The translations under genes were made by a program, and so were the position numbers. Below, piece after piece: positions 11,701 through 26,156 of a DNA stretch of 64,000 nucleotides (the first letter of the stretch is position 1; every line of letters begins with the position of its first letter). Below the pieces are notes generated by a model. It had not been told where the DNA came from. It did no database searches and was given only the letters and a program-made list of their open reading frames with translations. The stretch spans positions 14,427,820-14,491,819 of the forward strand of contig NC_044582.1 of assembly GCF_901933205.1 (NCBI RefSeq), read 5' to 3'. Origin of the DNA: Camarhynchus parvulus. Its lineage: Eukaryota > Chordata > Aves > Passeriformes > Thraupidae.

Positions 11701-14700
11701 TGTTTGGGCTTTGGCAAGAAGGGATGTTTCTGGTACATTGGTTGTTTTTCCTCCCCAGATTTCAATAAAGGCTTCACATCTTCCAGTATATCATTCCACT
11801 TCCCTTCAAACCTGACTTTCTTATAAGGGAGCACAGCCATCAAATTTGGCACGCATTAAGCTTGATAATTAGTTCAATATAGTGACCAATTCTGTGAATT
11901 ACGAGTTCAAAGCAACACATGGACATGGATGAAATCAGATTTTGGCATTTCTCACTTAGATTGTTTCAGGACACTGCTGGAGCTTCTTTGATCTGTAAAT
12001 AACAACTGTGGTTCAGTGTCTTGCTTAAAATACATCAAACACATGCATGACTTTTGCTTTTACATGTAAATCTGACTTCTAGTTCCAGTTTTGGATCATA
12101 ACTATAAAACTCTTCATGTTTTGAGATTTCCTAGAGAAAGCTACCAAAGAGAGCTCTTCTCATTCTTTATATTTTAAGAAAAGCAGCAAAGACTTCTCTG
12201 CTGTGATGTGCACCCCAGACTCCATCAACAGCTGCTTTGTGAAGCCAGAAGTGACCATGTCCTGTGGTGCAGATCCTCTGCAGCCTGCTGGCAATGTGTG
12301 TCTTCCTCTCCTCTTTCAGCTAAAACAAGTGAGGCAAGGGTTTATTTTCCCTGTGCCATGTGGTAATCTCATTTCCCTGCTGTATCTTGTACAGACCAGT
12401 GTTTTTGCTAGTTCTGACCTTTTTTGGGGCTTGAACTGTGCTGTGGCAGCCAGCAGACAAGTGGCTGGAGATGACCAGGCTGGCTCTATTTGCTGCTCCT
12501 TAAAGATGCACACAGGTGCTGCCCATTCATTCAGCCACTGCCTTGTATAGTTGGGTATCTGCACTACCCTGGGCTTTTCAGCCGGTTATAAAAGAGCTCT
12601 GTCATTTCTTGGTAGCAAAGGAAATTGCAGCTCATTGTCCAGAAATAATAACCAGAAGAACCTCTAACAAAGGTGTGGGCAGAGAAGATGTTTCAGAAAT
12701 TCTCACCATTGGCAGCTTTGGCACAGCTTCATCCCAAAGCTGTCCTGCTTGTGGCAGAGGTTTTCACTTTTGTGTCAGGGCAGGTAAAAAAGCTGTACAC
12801 ATCCAAAAGCCCCTGAGTTATGTAGGTACAGAGTGATATTCCCCAGAGTATTTACCTTTTTAGTGCTCTGAAAAATATGCATGTTTTCTGAGCGCTTCCA
12901 CTCCATCCTGAAGTGATGAGTAGAAATTCCATTTTGGATTCACAGCTCTGTCACCAATGCTCATAAGTCTAGATGTGTGTTTAATTTGTTAATTTTGAAT
13001 TTCACATGGCTGAGAGATGCTTATTCTGAATATTTAATGGTACTAACTGTTATTTTGAGGGCATGTAGTGTCTGAAGGAATGCAATTAGAAACTAAGCCC
13101 AGGAATTTCTGTGGCAGGTCAGGCACTTCTGGCCTCAGCTGTCATTGACTGGAAGGAGAATAAAGCTCACAGTGCCTCTGCAGATCACTGAAGCATCCCC
13201 TTCCCTGATGTTATGATACAGGTCATACACTCTGTTGAGAGACAATATGAATGTGCCTGGTGGGTAAATGTTCTCTGGGTACACTTGGATGTTCCTGTTT
13301 CTTCTCACCTTTTATGATCCACATCTCTCAGACTGATGGGAATATGTGAAGTATGAGCTGCTTTGAACAAACAGGATTGTGTATACATCTGACAACCATG
13401 GAAAAAATGTCTGAGGCATGAGCTGGATGCTGTGGTGAAGTTTCAAACACCAGCCAACAAAAGAGCCCTGATGTGTTTGTTTTCATTCCTGTGCTTTTCA
13501 GAGCCTGTTTCATGACTGTTGATGCTTGATTCAGAATTTTAGGAGGGTGTTTGAAGCAGGCAGTGTAGTTGTGTGACTTAAGAGGCTGCTGAACCACCAT
13601 GGCCTCTGTGACTGAGGGCAAACTCACCTTGCCTTAGTAGTCCAGATGCCTGTGAGAGAAAATAAATTAGGAAAAACAACAATTAGAGAAGAATTTTGAA
13701 GACAGTTAAATCTAAATTCTTCAGCTTGGCAAACCATAGGGAGAGAATTCTGCCCACTGGGCAGTGCCTTGTTCAGAGGGGTGGAAGGCAAGATGCAAAA
13801 GATCTTTAGTTCTTTGTTTTGCTCTAATATTTGAGTCAATGTGTGGCACAGATCCACGGGTCAGGTGAACAGAAATTGTGCAGTTGGAATTTATCTGGGC
13901 ATTAAGTTAACCTCTGACTCACCCCAGCAGTGGTACAGCATTACAAATGTAGCCTTCAAGGAAGCATGAACAAATTTCCTAAGCCATTGGGCACAAACAA
14001 AACCTTCAAAATCAGCCAAGAATATGTCCTTGTTGCACTGTTCCCTCACCCCTCATGCCCTGGGATGTATTTATTGTGGCTAATGCCAGGAAAATTCAAT
14101 CTGTGCATTTGTGCTCAGAGTGACTCTAGGTACCTCTCCTTGTTTTGTCCAGCCTGTGTTCAGTTCTGTGTCCTATAAAAGATTTGCAGACCACCAAGTG
14201 TGATGAATCTCAGCTCAGCATATGAATATCAGTGGTTTGACAAATTAACCTCTTTTGTTAATGTATTTCAGCAGAAAGGAGCATAAGGAAGGGAGTGCAA
14301 AATCATGGTTTTCTTGACAGTCCCAGCTGTTTAGGAATTAACTAATTCAGGCCACAGGAATCTTTGTGCATTACTAAGTGACCTGAAAAGAATGTGTCCT
14401 CTCATCTGTGATTTTATTTTACCTTCATGCTTTCCCAAACCCCATCAGACACACAGAGCTCCCACTAAGAGTAAGGAAGGAGCTTAGCACTTCCAGAAAC
14501 AAATAAAGCTCAAGTATATGAGCTGGAAATGGATCTTGTGTGTGTTAGGGAAATACTCATTTCTTTTCCTAACAAAAGAATTTCATTTCTCTGGATTTCT
14601 CCCCCTATTTTGAATTTAGAAGGGGAGCAGAGCTGAGTAGCAGTGGTAGGAAGAAGCCAATCAAGGATCCCATAGGAACTTTGTCCTAAGAAGCCAGCTG

Positions 14701-17700
14701 GAAGATCCTTCATGGGTTATGGGGCAGACACTGATCCATGGGACTTCTTGCTGAGGTTCATGTTTGTCCTCTCAGTCCCCTTGGAACTGATGGTCTTCAT
14801 TGAAAGAAAATGGCCTAGAATGACTTGATGTATTTATTTTCCAAAGGCCCGTGAATTGCCAACATAGGGAGTACTTTTACTGTAACAAAATACTGTGTAT
14901 TTAAAGAGAATTCCTTCTTTTTGAGGAGAAATGTGACCTTAATTAAATTATTTCTATTTTTAATCAACTTTAAGGTCCCTGGAACCTCTGAAGTTCTCAG
15001 CAGCTGTTCCTCAGATGTCTCATGGCCTCTTGGCCTCACAGATTTCCCCATCTCCTTGGGAGGACTGGGGACTCTGAACATCCTAAACAGCCAGAGATAA
15101 CATTTTGTGGCCAAGAACGACTCAGTGGTGCCCTGAGCTCAGGAAAGCACTCTGTAAATGGTCCCCAGGGCTTCCCCACAGAGGCTGTGTGTTAGAGAGC
15201 CTTGCTAAAGGGCACTTCAGCCTCAGCAGTTGTACACTGATCCCCAAACACTGCACCTTCTGTCTGCTGCCAATCTTGCTTTTGTGCATTATGCTTCCTC
15301 TGAGAGCAGAATGCAGGCAGAATCTCTTCTGCTCTTGCTTTGCTCTTTAATCCAGCACCACAAACCAGAAATCCTCAAGGTTTAAGCAGCTTCAGCATTT
15401 ATTTACACAGGTCTGCAGCAGCTTTTTGTTTTCTTTGCTGTTTCATCTGTGGTTTTCCCCCTCTGCTGTGTTTTGGATGGTTCTGTATTCTGGGATTTTG
15501 TTTAGGAAATTTGTAGGATATTCTGGAATTGTGCCCAGCTGCATGCATGCAGCCTCCCTGTGCCCCCAGCTCATCACCTCTGCATGTGCGGCAGTGCAGG
15601 GCCAGCATCCTGCTCCCAAAGCCATGCTCCCTTTTCCTTACTGATGCAGCTCTGCAAACAGCACAGCCACAGCTTCCCATGCATCTGTACCCACAGCACC
15701 TCTGCTTCCCTTTGTGCTGGCTCAGGCTCTGCTTTTGTGGCCCCAAAACTCCCTCCTCCAGCCCTGAGCTCTTGGTGGAGCAGATGGTGCCAGATGCTGG
15801 GCACTTCCCAGCCCACTGGTTGCCTGTTGGTTCCTTCTGCAATCTTTCCTGCAAAATGAGGTTCCCAAATTGAGTCTCTTGGCTCAACCAAGATGCCTAC
15901 AGATGGGTTTGAGGCATTTCTTTGATGTTCACATGAGTTTTAGGAGCTCTGTGTTTGCTGCTGTCCTGTTTGCCTAAAATCAGACGATGAGTTCAAAAGC
16001 TGAGGAGTAGGGGAAAAGAGGGGAATTCTTGCACCACTTCAATAGCAAAGCAATCTAAAAATGGAGCTCTGTACACTCAAAGATGTCAATAAATATCCCA
16101 CTGAATGGCTCATGTTCCATTACTTACTGGTACAGAAGTGAAATTAATTTTAGAGTGAGATTATAAGCCTATAGTAGAGATGGAAACCTTAGTACTGATC
16201 AAGTATTATTATCCCAGTGATTAACTAAAAGTTTACCATCCAGACATTGTGTAGTTGCTGCTGATGGAAAGCAAAACCCAACAATGCCAGTGAAATTTGT
16301 ATCAGGACCATGTAATAATAATACTATTACTAATTGGCAAAGGCATTGGGTTTTACTGTATGAACCAAATATTACCATTTATTGTGTGTCAGGTATCCAT
16401 TGAAAATACATGGGCTGCAGTCCCAATACCTGTGGAGATTAACAAGTTGAAGTTTAGTTCAGGGCACTCCTGGAACCTCTGAGATATGAAAAATGAGGAA
16501 CACTTGTTGGTGCAAAATGTCCTCAGACTTCATCAGTGATCAGTGCAGATGTCCTTTCAGGAGTTGGTACAGATAGTCTGTGACCAAACCACGATGCACA
16601 TCTGAGGCACCACTTTCCTTTTCCTGCTAAATATGAGACTTTAATTGAAGATTTAGTTATGGAATTTTGTCTGTATGAGCAGAATTCCATCGTTTATTAT
16701 AGTGAAATGCCTGAAATAGCAAAAAAATAAAGAAAAAAAGCCTATAAAGGAGGATCAGGAAGTCTAAAACCAAGATATTAGAATTGCATGGTGTTGTGTG
16801 AGCATTGGGTTGTTGCCTTTAACCGGTGAGAATCAGACTTGCAAATGCTGTGTGCTCGCAGAGGTGGAGTTTTTCCATTGTTGGTTTATTTACAATTAAT
16901 TGTATCCATGCCAGATAACGGTCACAGGTACTTAAATGGGATTAGAAATCTTTTTTTTTAAGACATATCTGGTACTTTGCTGCTTTTAAGCTCTAGCACA
17001 GTCAATGGGGTTTTATGTAAATCTGTCAATGTCATTTTTACCACTGGTAATCTTATTTCTGACTGCAAGCATTACTATTTAAGTCTGTCAAAGGTGTTTC
17101 TGTAATTAAATTTATAGTGAAGCTTAATAACAGTTCAGAGAACATAAAGCTCCCAATGTGTTTTAGTTCTATTTGAAAATGGATACCCAGGCTAGAGCTT
17201 GGATCAGAGACAGTAAAATTGGATAGTGTTTTGAGACCCTAAAGTTTTTCTGTTCAATCACACCTTGACATTTCATGTCACTGGGTTGGAAAAGATTTTT
17301 GTACAAGTAGGTTGGGAAGTGTTTTAACACATTGAGAGAAAAAAATCACCATGAAACAGAACTGTTGGCATTTCTGAGTATCAAGAGCTGTTCTGCTCTA
17401 CAAGCTCCTGTTAACTTCAGTGTGAACTGCTTGACTGAGATGTTTGCAGGGTCAAGCTGCTTCCAGGCCAGGAGATGGAAGATATCCTGGTTTCCTTACT
17501 TGATGCAGCATGTTGAATTATCAGGAAGCTACCAGTACCTTGTCTCTCTCCTTCTTGTATTTTTCCATGAGAATAATCAGGAGATAAAAGAAGTTTGCTG
17601 CTTAGCACAGAAATTATTAAATAGTCCTTTGACCATTTAAAAGAAATTACAGCCTTAGAAAATCCTGTTGACCAAAAGTATTTTTCAGGTTTTAGGAATA

Positions 17701-20240
17701 AAGTATGATGAATATGGAGATAGTGCAAATGCCCAGATGCCAGAGCTTGAATAAACTTTTTGATCAAGGATGCAGGTGTATTTTTGGATGAAAGAATGCA
17801 GCACTGAGCATTGCTTCCTTTTTAGCCTGAGCTTTACCCCAATATATCCTTTAATGCCTGTGCTCAGACTAACAGAAAACCTTTGATTACCAGTGCCTAT
17901 AAAGAGCAGATGGTATCTCCTGACTGTGTTTTAATATGAGTATGGATTGAGACTGTGCATATTTTAAACCAACTGTGTCTGTAAACTCCATTCAGTGTTA
18001 CCTGTGCTTTGAAGAACTTCAGATATTTAATATGGCTACAGACATCCCATAAATTCTTATTCACCCCACCTGCTTCCATGTGCAAAGTTCCTGCTGTTAC
18101 AAGCAGGGCTTTGATGAATATTTCGATTGCACTATAAAGTTCTTGCCTTCAAAGATATGGATTTTCCTCATGGAAAAAGCTTTGTTTCTGTTCAGAAACA
18201 CAAGGAGAAAAGGACTGTCTTATGTCCGCAGCTCTCTGGCATAGCATGTGGAGTGGGAATGAAGAGTTATTCCTAGAGCTATAAAGAGCAGCCAATAAAG
18301 GCTCCTATTACCCAAAAGATTGGTCAAAACCCCCCAAATTTGGTCTATGCTTTAGATCTTTGGTACTAAAGCCATCTCTCTCCATAGCTCTGACATCACT
18401 GCGGCCTTGCTCTGTGTTTGTGACACGCTTGTTAATCTTGTGACCTTCCCTCCCTGCTGTCCTCCACCTTTCCAACCATCCATCAGAAGCATCCGAAATC
18501 CCAGTTATGGGAACCTGGCTGGGCTTTCTTTGTTTTCCCTCTCCAGGAACCAGCTATATAGAAGGAGATAGAGTTTTACATATGCAGCTGTGTGAAACTA
18601 CATCACCCTTTTCTGAAAGGGGATGTTTTACTGCCTCATTAATACCAGCTAGAAGTCCAGCTTTGCAGCATTACATCAACAGGAGCAAGGTGGAAACATA
18701 TTGGTCTGAGGTTTCATTGGTAGTTTTGAGTGTTGTTCCTGGCTTTGTAAAGCTTCAGGGTTCCTGGGAGAGCTGTGTGCCCCATATCTGGCCAGGAGGT
18801 TTATAGAACTTTAGACTCATCAGTTATCATCTTCCTTGTCTTTCTTCACAAATGACTTCTTTGTGGGGCTCTCCAGTAGAGAGCTGTTTGATCAGAGTTG
18901 ACTTTGTGAGGTCTCCCCTACAACTTCCTGGCAGATGTCATAATTTAATGGTTTAATTGTATCCTGGAGCATTTGGGTTCCATGGAAAATCTCTGGTATG
19001 TGTGTACATGCACCCCTGTAAGAGGAAAGCTGAGATCTTGCATCTATTAAAGATGTTTGTGCTACAATCTGATCTTTTACCATCCTGATAGAGGGCTCAG
19101 CAAGAAACCTGGACCATGTACTTGCTGTTTTATGCTTCAAAACCAAACTGGAAATTTGCAGACATAATATGAATGTTCCCGTGTTGCTGGTGAATAAGAT
19201 CCACAGGTGAGATGTATTCTTAAAGAAAATGCTTATCCAGAAGGCTTTTTCCTTCAGGGAATTAGTGCCTCTGAGTGCAGCAGTAATTGTGAACAGAAGG
19301 GGGTTGTGTTCTCAGGTGGACTTCATGTGTGTGCTCATTGCACATCTGAGCTGGCACATTTGGGTCCTTCAGCTACTGCTGGAATATGAATAATCCACAG
19401 AAACCTCATCAAAAGCGAGGCCTTACTGTTAACTGACTGTCCTCCCAGCAAAAGGTCATCTTTGAGCTGGTGACCTCCCAGTCCAACGGGCAAGATGAAG
19501 GGCTGCCGTTTTCCCCAGATGTCAGATCCAGAGAGATTGAGTGCTTTGCTTCAGGTTATGCTGTGAACTTCCTATGCAGTTGGGGAAGTCTCCTCATTGC
19601 CAGAGCAGTTTCAGAAGTGAGAGACCATCCTGCTGCCTCACCTAAGGGTTTTTGTTGTGGACTAACAGTTGAGCACACGCGTGGCATTTTGCAGGGTGCT
19701 GAGGGTGAAGCTGTCACCCTGGCTGACTCTGCTGATGATCTTCTCTGAAATTCAGCGTACATGTGTGGGGACTTCTCTCCTGCTCACTTTTGAGCCCCAG
19801 ATTAACAAAGCCCTGCAGCTCAGGCTCCTGCTGCACACACAGAGTGCCTCAGACTACAGAGGCTTGCACAGACTCTTTGGGCTGTACTTGTTTCCCACAA
19901 TTTTCTGCGTGTTTGTCTCTAAACGAACCATGAAATGATTCAGTGCCCGCATGTGGTTTTAATAACAAGCGTATGTGGGCAAATGAGAAAACACAGAATG
20001 TTTGACTGTGGAAGTTTCCAGCACACACAATGGGTTAAAATTGAAGTAGGTTTGTAGTACAGTTTTGTCAGTTGGTTAATTACTTTGGGTTAGATGATAT
20101 TTTAGGTGATAGGTTTCTCTCTAACCTTGTAACAACTGTTGAGTGGTGGAAGACTTTGCTTAATTAAGGGCAGCTTTGGAGCAATAATCTCCAGCTTGAT
20201 CTTTACTGGGATCTGATTGTTTTTCTGGGAAGTTTGTGTC

Positions 20241-20310
20241 ATGTTGTTGGTTTTTCGGCTTTTTTGTTTGGCTGCTGTTGTTGGTGCTTGTTTTGGGTTT
20301 TGGCTTTTTG
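20241..20310. repeat. T/G-rich low-complexity tract
   Basis: This run of TTGTTGG, TTTTTTGTTTGG, GTTGTTGG and TTTTGGGTTTTGG units is followed directly by a short purine tract (AGAGAAAAAGAAAGAAAG). No element body is attached. Confidence 0.75.
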
Positions 20311-23300
20311 AGAGAAAAAGAAAGAAAGTGCAGCAAGTGGCTTTCTGATTGTGTTTAGCTGAGAGTTATGTCAAGTGCTTATGCCTCCACAAGTTGAAAA
20401 TTACAAGTGTTGTAGATCCATCATGGCTATAGGTGGTCTTCTCAGAGTCCAGAGCAATCCTCCCTTTGCCACGTATCCTCATTTGCAAAAAGCTTCTGAA
20501 AAGACTTTGTGTCCCTCGTTATTACTTTGTTAGAGTGAAATAAATTCTCAGATTTTTGAACTCTGCTTTTCTGTTCTCTTTTCCCACCTCAGACATGTTC
20601 ATCTGTGATGTTCCCTCTTCCAGGCTTTACTGAAGGGAGATTTACATCCCACTGCCCTGAGATCAGAAGAAATTTGTTGCCCTTGGACAAGAGAATCTCT
20701 CAGACTACTCTGAATTTCTGTTTTCTTTTGCTCCCAGACTTGAAGGGTTAATGTTGGTTTAGACTTAACCAGCTTTTTCTAACAATCTGACTTAAGCTTG
20801 CTGATGAAAAGCACAGTGAGAATTGCCTTTGGCAGTCTTTGATGTCCTTGTGCAGGAAAGGGGGGGAAGAGCAATGGAAAAGCCACAGGAAGGTAAAATG
20901 ACAAATAAAGACAAGTTCTTGAAAATTTTCTGCAAGCAGGAGAAGAAAAATCTGTTCCTATGCCCATGATGAGGAGGTGAAGAAGTAATGACTTAAATTG
21001 CTCTGGGGAACCATCCAACAAAGCAGCACCTGAGCTGATCATCTGTGCAGCCCATCCATCAGCTCAGGTGCTGGTGCAGGTTAGACAGGCTGGGAACAGG
21101 CCCTGCCCTTGGTCAGTGGCCTTCAGATCTTATTTTCTCTGTCAGTGTAATTCCTGTGAAAGGCAGGTGCAGGTGTAAGAGAAAAAGAAATGCCAGGAGC
21201 AGAGCAATTCCTCTGGCAGCTGTACTTGAGGTGTTGTGTAGAATAAGAGACTCAGGTAAAACAGGTGGATAAAGCCTTTAGAGTTTGTTAAATTCCATGT
21301 TTCTCCAGCTGAGTTATTGGAAGAGTTGTTTTTCTCTGGGAGTTTTTTTCACTGTCTTCAGTGTCAAAGTCCCTGTGAGCGTGGAGGTCCCTGAACTTGG
21401 TGCATAGGTGTGTGTATATAAGCTGTGCTGTGCTGCCTTAGTTTCTTCCCAGTCATCTTGGAGCCCCAAACGTGCTTGCACAGAGGAGATACAGGAGTAT
21501 AGCTCTGCTGGAAGCTCTGCTCAGTGTGGAGGTTAGAAATGACAGCACAAAAACTGTGGTATAATTTTCTGACTTAAGTAAAGCTTACAAAAAGTATTCT
21601 TGGCCCAGAATTTTGAAACATCCAGGCATCTAAGCTGGGGAAGGCCCTGTGGTGTGTGTTTTTGGGGGTACAGAAGGTTTCAGGAGCACACTGAGCTGAG
21701 GAAGAGCAGTTCCCACAGCTGCTCCTGCTTTCTGCCCCACTGTGGAACTGGATCCCACCCCAGGCAGTTTGTGGGACTTCTCACAAAGCAAGGGCTGTGG
21801 CATCCAGGCAAATACTTGCATGTTCCAGAAGGGAAATGCACTTCTCTGAGGCACAAACATCCCAAGGTGCTGCAGATGATAACACCTGTATGCAGTTATT
21901 TTATCTCTGAGCTCATCGGGCCTTAGGAGCAGAGCCATATCTTAAAGGAGCTGTCACAGCAATCCCTGTTTGCCCCCAAGGTGTCTCCTGAAGTGCTCCT
22001 GCAGGTAATTAATCACCTAATAAAACACATTCTTTGACAGTAGGTGGAATTTGGAAATTAATTTGCACCCCTTAAATGAGGCTTCTAAAACTATAATTAT
22101 CACGAAAGAGAGAAATGAGCTGTGTCAGGTGTATAAATGATTTATTTATCAATTATAAACTGTCACCAAAGTGGCACTTAGCTTGCAGTGGCTGTGCTGC
22201 ATTTCTTTAAGGTGAATTAAGCAATGACATTTGCCTTCCTTCCTGTATTTGCAGGTCTTGGGGCAAATCTTTAGTTGTTTGTGAAGTGTTTGGTACAAAA
22301 GTGACCCGTGACAATATTATAGCTGCCTTTCCAAAATTCTCTTTCTTTAATATGTGATCAGTTCTTGCTGCCCCATCCAATCCCTGCTGGATGTCTTATC
22401 CACTGAGGAGCCTCTGGCCTCACCAGAACTTGTGCAGGCCAGCTGGCCATTTGGATTTCTCATTATCTCTCCAAATGGTGGATTTTGTGAGTTGGATGTT
22501 GGTAGCAACAGGAAATAAAAAAGGGAGGAAGTTTTAACTCGTTGGCTGGACTGCATATGGAATAAGTTACCTGGAATAAGAGGAAATCCAAGATATCTGA
22601 TTCTCTCTCTCAATTTTTTTTTATGATACAGGTTTAAAGATGTAGGTTGAGAGAGAGCAATTTAAAAAAATCCAGTTAAATGTGAGAACAGTAACATTTT
22701 AAAACCAAATAGATTACGAAAATATTTACCTTCAAAAATACCCTTTCAAAAATGTGTTACCAAGGTGTTTGACTGTGCACCAGAGCATCTGAAGAGTTAT
22801 TTTAGCTGGATTTGCAAAGGGGACATGGGCTTCACTGCAGCCTTCCCTGCAAAATTGCCACTAACAACTGTTCTAGTTGCTCCAGCTGAAATGTATTGGT
22901 TGCTGACAGTGTAATTGGCTGCCTTCAAAGGGCATACAGTGCATGTAGTCTGTGGGACATGGAAGAAAATTGTCTCTTTATTACATATTAATCTTGCATT
23001 ATTGGTGCATTTATTTCTGAAAAAGCCCAAGAGGATTTCTACTCATTCGTGTCAGACTGGCTTCTCTAATGCACAGCTCCAGGGAAGGGCCCTGCCTCAT
23101 TATTTCCCCCAGACCTGTTTGCTTGAAGTTGAGTTGACTTGAAAAAGGGGTGAGGGTGCTCAGCATCACTGGCTTGGTGCAAAAGTTCTGCACACAGTGA
23201 GATTTCTTGAATTAAAACCCCTTGACAAAAACATGGAGCAAGGGTGCAATCAGTTACAGTGCCCTTCTGATTTACATTTTAGTTGTGCCATTTCCTGCAC

Positions 23301-24164
23301 CTCAAGTGACTTCTGCTGCAAAAGCATCACAAACACAAACAAACCAGGGTGCCATTCGGAAAAAGCCCCTGTGATTAAATTGGCAATGCCATATTGTAGC
23401 TGTGAGAAATGACAGATTGCAAACAACTCGTGAGCAAAAAACACTTGTGATGCTGACTCTTCACTTAGGGGTGTGAGCTGGAATAATGCTCTGCAAAATC
23501 CTTTCAGTATAAACTAACATGTTTCTTCTTTTAAGTTTTACCACAAGGTATTTGTGCTGTATTGCAGAGGGTTTTGGAAGTGTGCTGGAAATATTTTTCA
23601 TGCAAACCAAGTGGCAAAAATTAAACGTTCAGGAATGCAGCTGAAGGGGCAGCCCAAGCACCCTGAGCATGTCCTGGTTTGCTTGAAATATGGTTGCCCT
23701 TTCCAGGCACTCAATTCATCTTGAGGCCAATTTTAACAGAGCTCAGTGCAGAAATGGCTGTTATGACATGCCCTGAACCAGCTCTGGTTCAGCTTGTGTA
23801 AATTCTACATGTGGGGTGCTTTTGGAGCTGACAGGTGGAATTTTATTGTGATCCTATTTAACTATTCTACCACAGTAAAGGCTTTTGGAATTTATCTTAC
23901 TGAGTTGCTCTGTGTTGCAAAGCAAAAGCACGAGTTTTTTACTTTTTTTGTTGTTTTTTTAATCAGCACATCGTGTAAAGGCATTTGTTCAGGGTAGGAT
24001 CTCCACAGTGTTCAGCTGATCTGTGGACACAAACCATCATGTCACGGTCTTTTGTGTCTACAGGAAATTTCCAGCATAACAGGCTGTTTCCACCATGTCC
24101 ATCAGCATTTCAGAATGAATTTGGGAACCTCCTTTCCACCCCAGATTAGTCCTGGGCCTGTGAC

Positions 24165-24256
24165 AATAATGGAAATTCCATGCCCATGGCAGGGGGATTG
24201 GAATGAGATGATCTTTAAGATCATTTCCAACCCAAACTATTCTGTGGGTCTATGAC
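24165..24256 (+). repeat. CR1 LINE, terminal 3' fragment
   Basis: The block reads CCATGGCAGGGGGATTGGAA, then GATGATCTTTAAGATC, TTCCAACCCAAAC and TATTCTGTGGGTCTATGA. That is the last part of the CR1 3' UTR ending in its short ATTCTRTG-type terminal repeat. The orientation is +, and the left border is approximate. Confidence 0.85.
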
Positions 24257-25566
24257 TTCCAGACAAACTCAGGTCATTCACTGGCATCAGGTCAGCTGAG
24301 TTTTTAAAGTTGCATGTGAGAACACAGAATCTGCACAGTTCTGCAGGTTTCTTAATTCTTTTCATGATCCCAAAGCCCACTACCAGCACATGGTGATACT
24401 ATTTAAAGAAAGGTGTTAATGGAATTATATCCTTTGATTGAAAGCCACAGTTGATTTTTGCTCTTGTATGAGTTCTGCAGATTTTGGTTGTTTTGTCTGA
24501 AGTGGTCTATTAGCACTTGCCCTGAGATAAAAATTGCTTTTTAAGTGAAGAAAGGATTTTGGCATGAGTCAGAAAATCCCAGGGAAAATAAATGAAAAGT
24601 GTAATTAAAATGCCTTGAGGCTGAAACATTACGGGAATTGTAATGTATAGTTTGCTAATCTCATTAGAAAAAATCCTGCTTTAAGTCACCTGGTTATATT
24701 ATATGCTGCTAACACCAGCCTGCACTTCTCAGCCCAAAAAGTTATAAAATTATACTGCAAAAGGCACTTGCTCTGACATCAGCAATGCAAGTGTATTAGG
24801 CAGTAGCATTTCTTTCCTTCCTTTTCTCTTTTGTTCTTAATTTGCTTGGTAATTTTTCTTTACTGCACTGCCTGGTGCCCAGTTCCCTGAGTCCAAGTTG
24901 CTACTTCTGGGACACCATGTCTTTGATCAGGATGAATATTTTTTATTTCAGGTGCTGCTTCACAGTTGGGTTGAACTAATTTAGGCAGATATATCCCAGC
25001 CAGGCTCAGGGTGGAAGGAGCATTATCAGTGCATTATGGAGATTGAGTAACACCCAGAATAAGGCATCCAATCCATTCATGAGGCTGCAGGAATAGAAAC
25101 AAATCTAGAAACCTAAGGGAAGGTTTCCCAACAAGTTTCTACCCTACTGTCCAGTGAAAAGTTGAAATTTCAGGAGATTCCTTATGGCTAGGGAATGTCT
25201 GACTATTTCTCCAAGCAACATTTTTGTGTTCAATTTTCTTTCCTTGCAAGTAATGCCTGTTAGCATGAAAATTATTTAATTGCTGACTGCTTCCCAGCTG
25301 GAAAATAACTGGGGAGACTGTGGTTCAAATCATATATATGTAAATGCCATTGATTTTGTCTGTGTATTGCATTCAAAATCCTGCACCTACCCACACAACC
25401 TGGGCCATGGCACTGTGAGTTTTGTGAACGTACCTGTGACAGCAGGGAACTGGCAAATCTGCTGTGCTGGGCATTTGACAATGGCTGCAAAACCAGTGAG
25501 GAAAAGAAATCATCTCAGTCAAACCTTCTGGGTGCAGAATTTAAATGGACTGAAGCTGTGAGAGCA

Positions 25567-25598
25567 GCATTTCCCATCCCGTGGCATTTCCCATCCCG
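25567..25598. repeat. 15-bp direct duplication
   Basis: GCATTTCCCATCCCG occurs at 25567-25581 and again at 25584-25598, two bases apart, at the edge of a small GC-rich block. A (GA)n tract of five to six units follows at about 25731-25743. Confidence 0.8.
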
Positions 25599-26156
25599 CT
25601 CCCTCTGGAGGCCGCGCTGCAGTGGGCGTGCAGCTCGGCTTTCTCCTTCTGCTGTCAATGTTTTCCACAGAAGGAGGTTCCTTAAAGGCACCATCAGTGC
25701 AGCAGATGCTGTGCTCAGACCTGCTGCGTGAGAGAGAGAGAGGCAGTGGTGGGATCTGATCCCATCGTGGGGCCCTGGCGAGGCCCTGCTTGGCTGTGAT
25801 GCTGGAGCTTCTTGGTGGAGCTCCAGTCATGTTGTTCCCTTGGCTTGTCCTCTCTTGGTTGCTTGAGGTCACTTTGAGCTCCTCACTGTGTATCTAAAGG
25901 AACACACAGAAAAGATTAGGCTGTTAGCTGGCTTTTCTCAGCAGTCACCATGTTGGTTGCAGCCCCAAATTAGCAGAACACTTTGTTCAGGCTTCAGCTC
26001 TACAAAACACTTTGGCCCAGCTCCAGCTCTGGAAGAGCTTTTGGATTAAAGGGAAGTTGGGAGTGTGAAGAAGAGCATGGAGTTTTGAGAACTTGTGTTT
26101 GGTATTTAACACTTTAAAGGTTAATCTTGCTGCCGTTCAGCAATAGTGAAGGCTGT

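Noticed and set aside
21410..21440. GTGTGTATATAAGCTG, a TATA-like box in the long intron
   Set aside because: It is isolated, has no CpG or initiator context and no following exon, and such boxes are common in AT-rich introns.
25600..25640. Possible second CTCF motif on the - strand (CCTCCAGAGGGAGC)
   Set aside because: Only 10 of the 12 core positions match and key C and A positions are lost.
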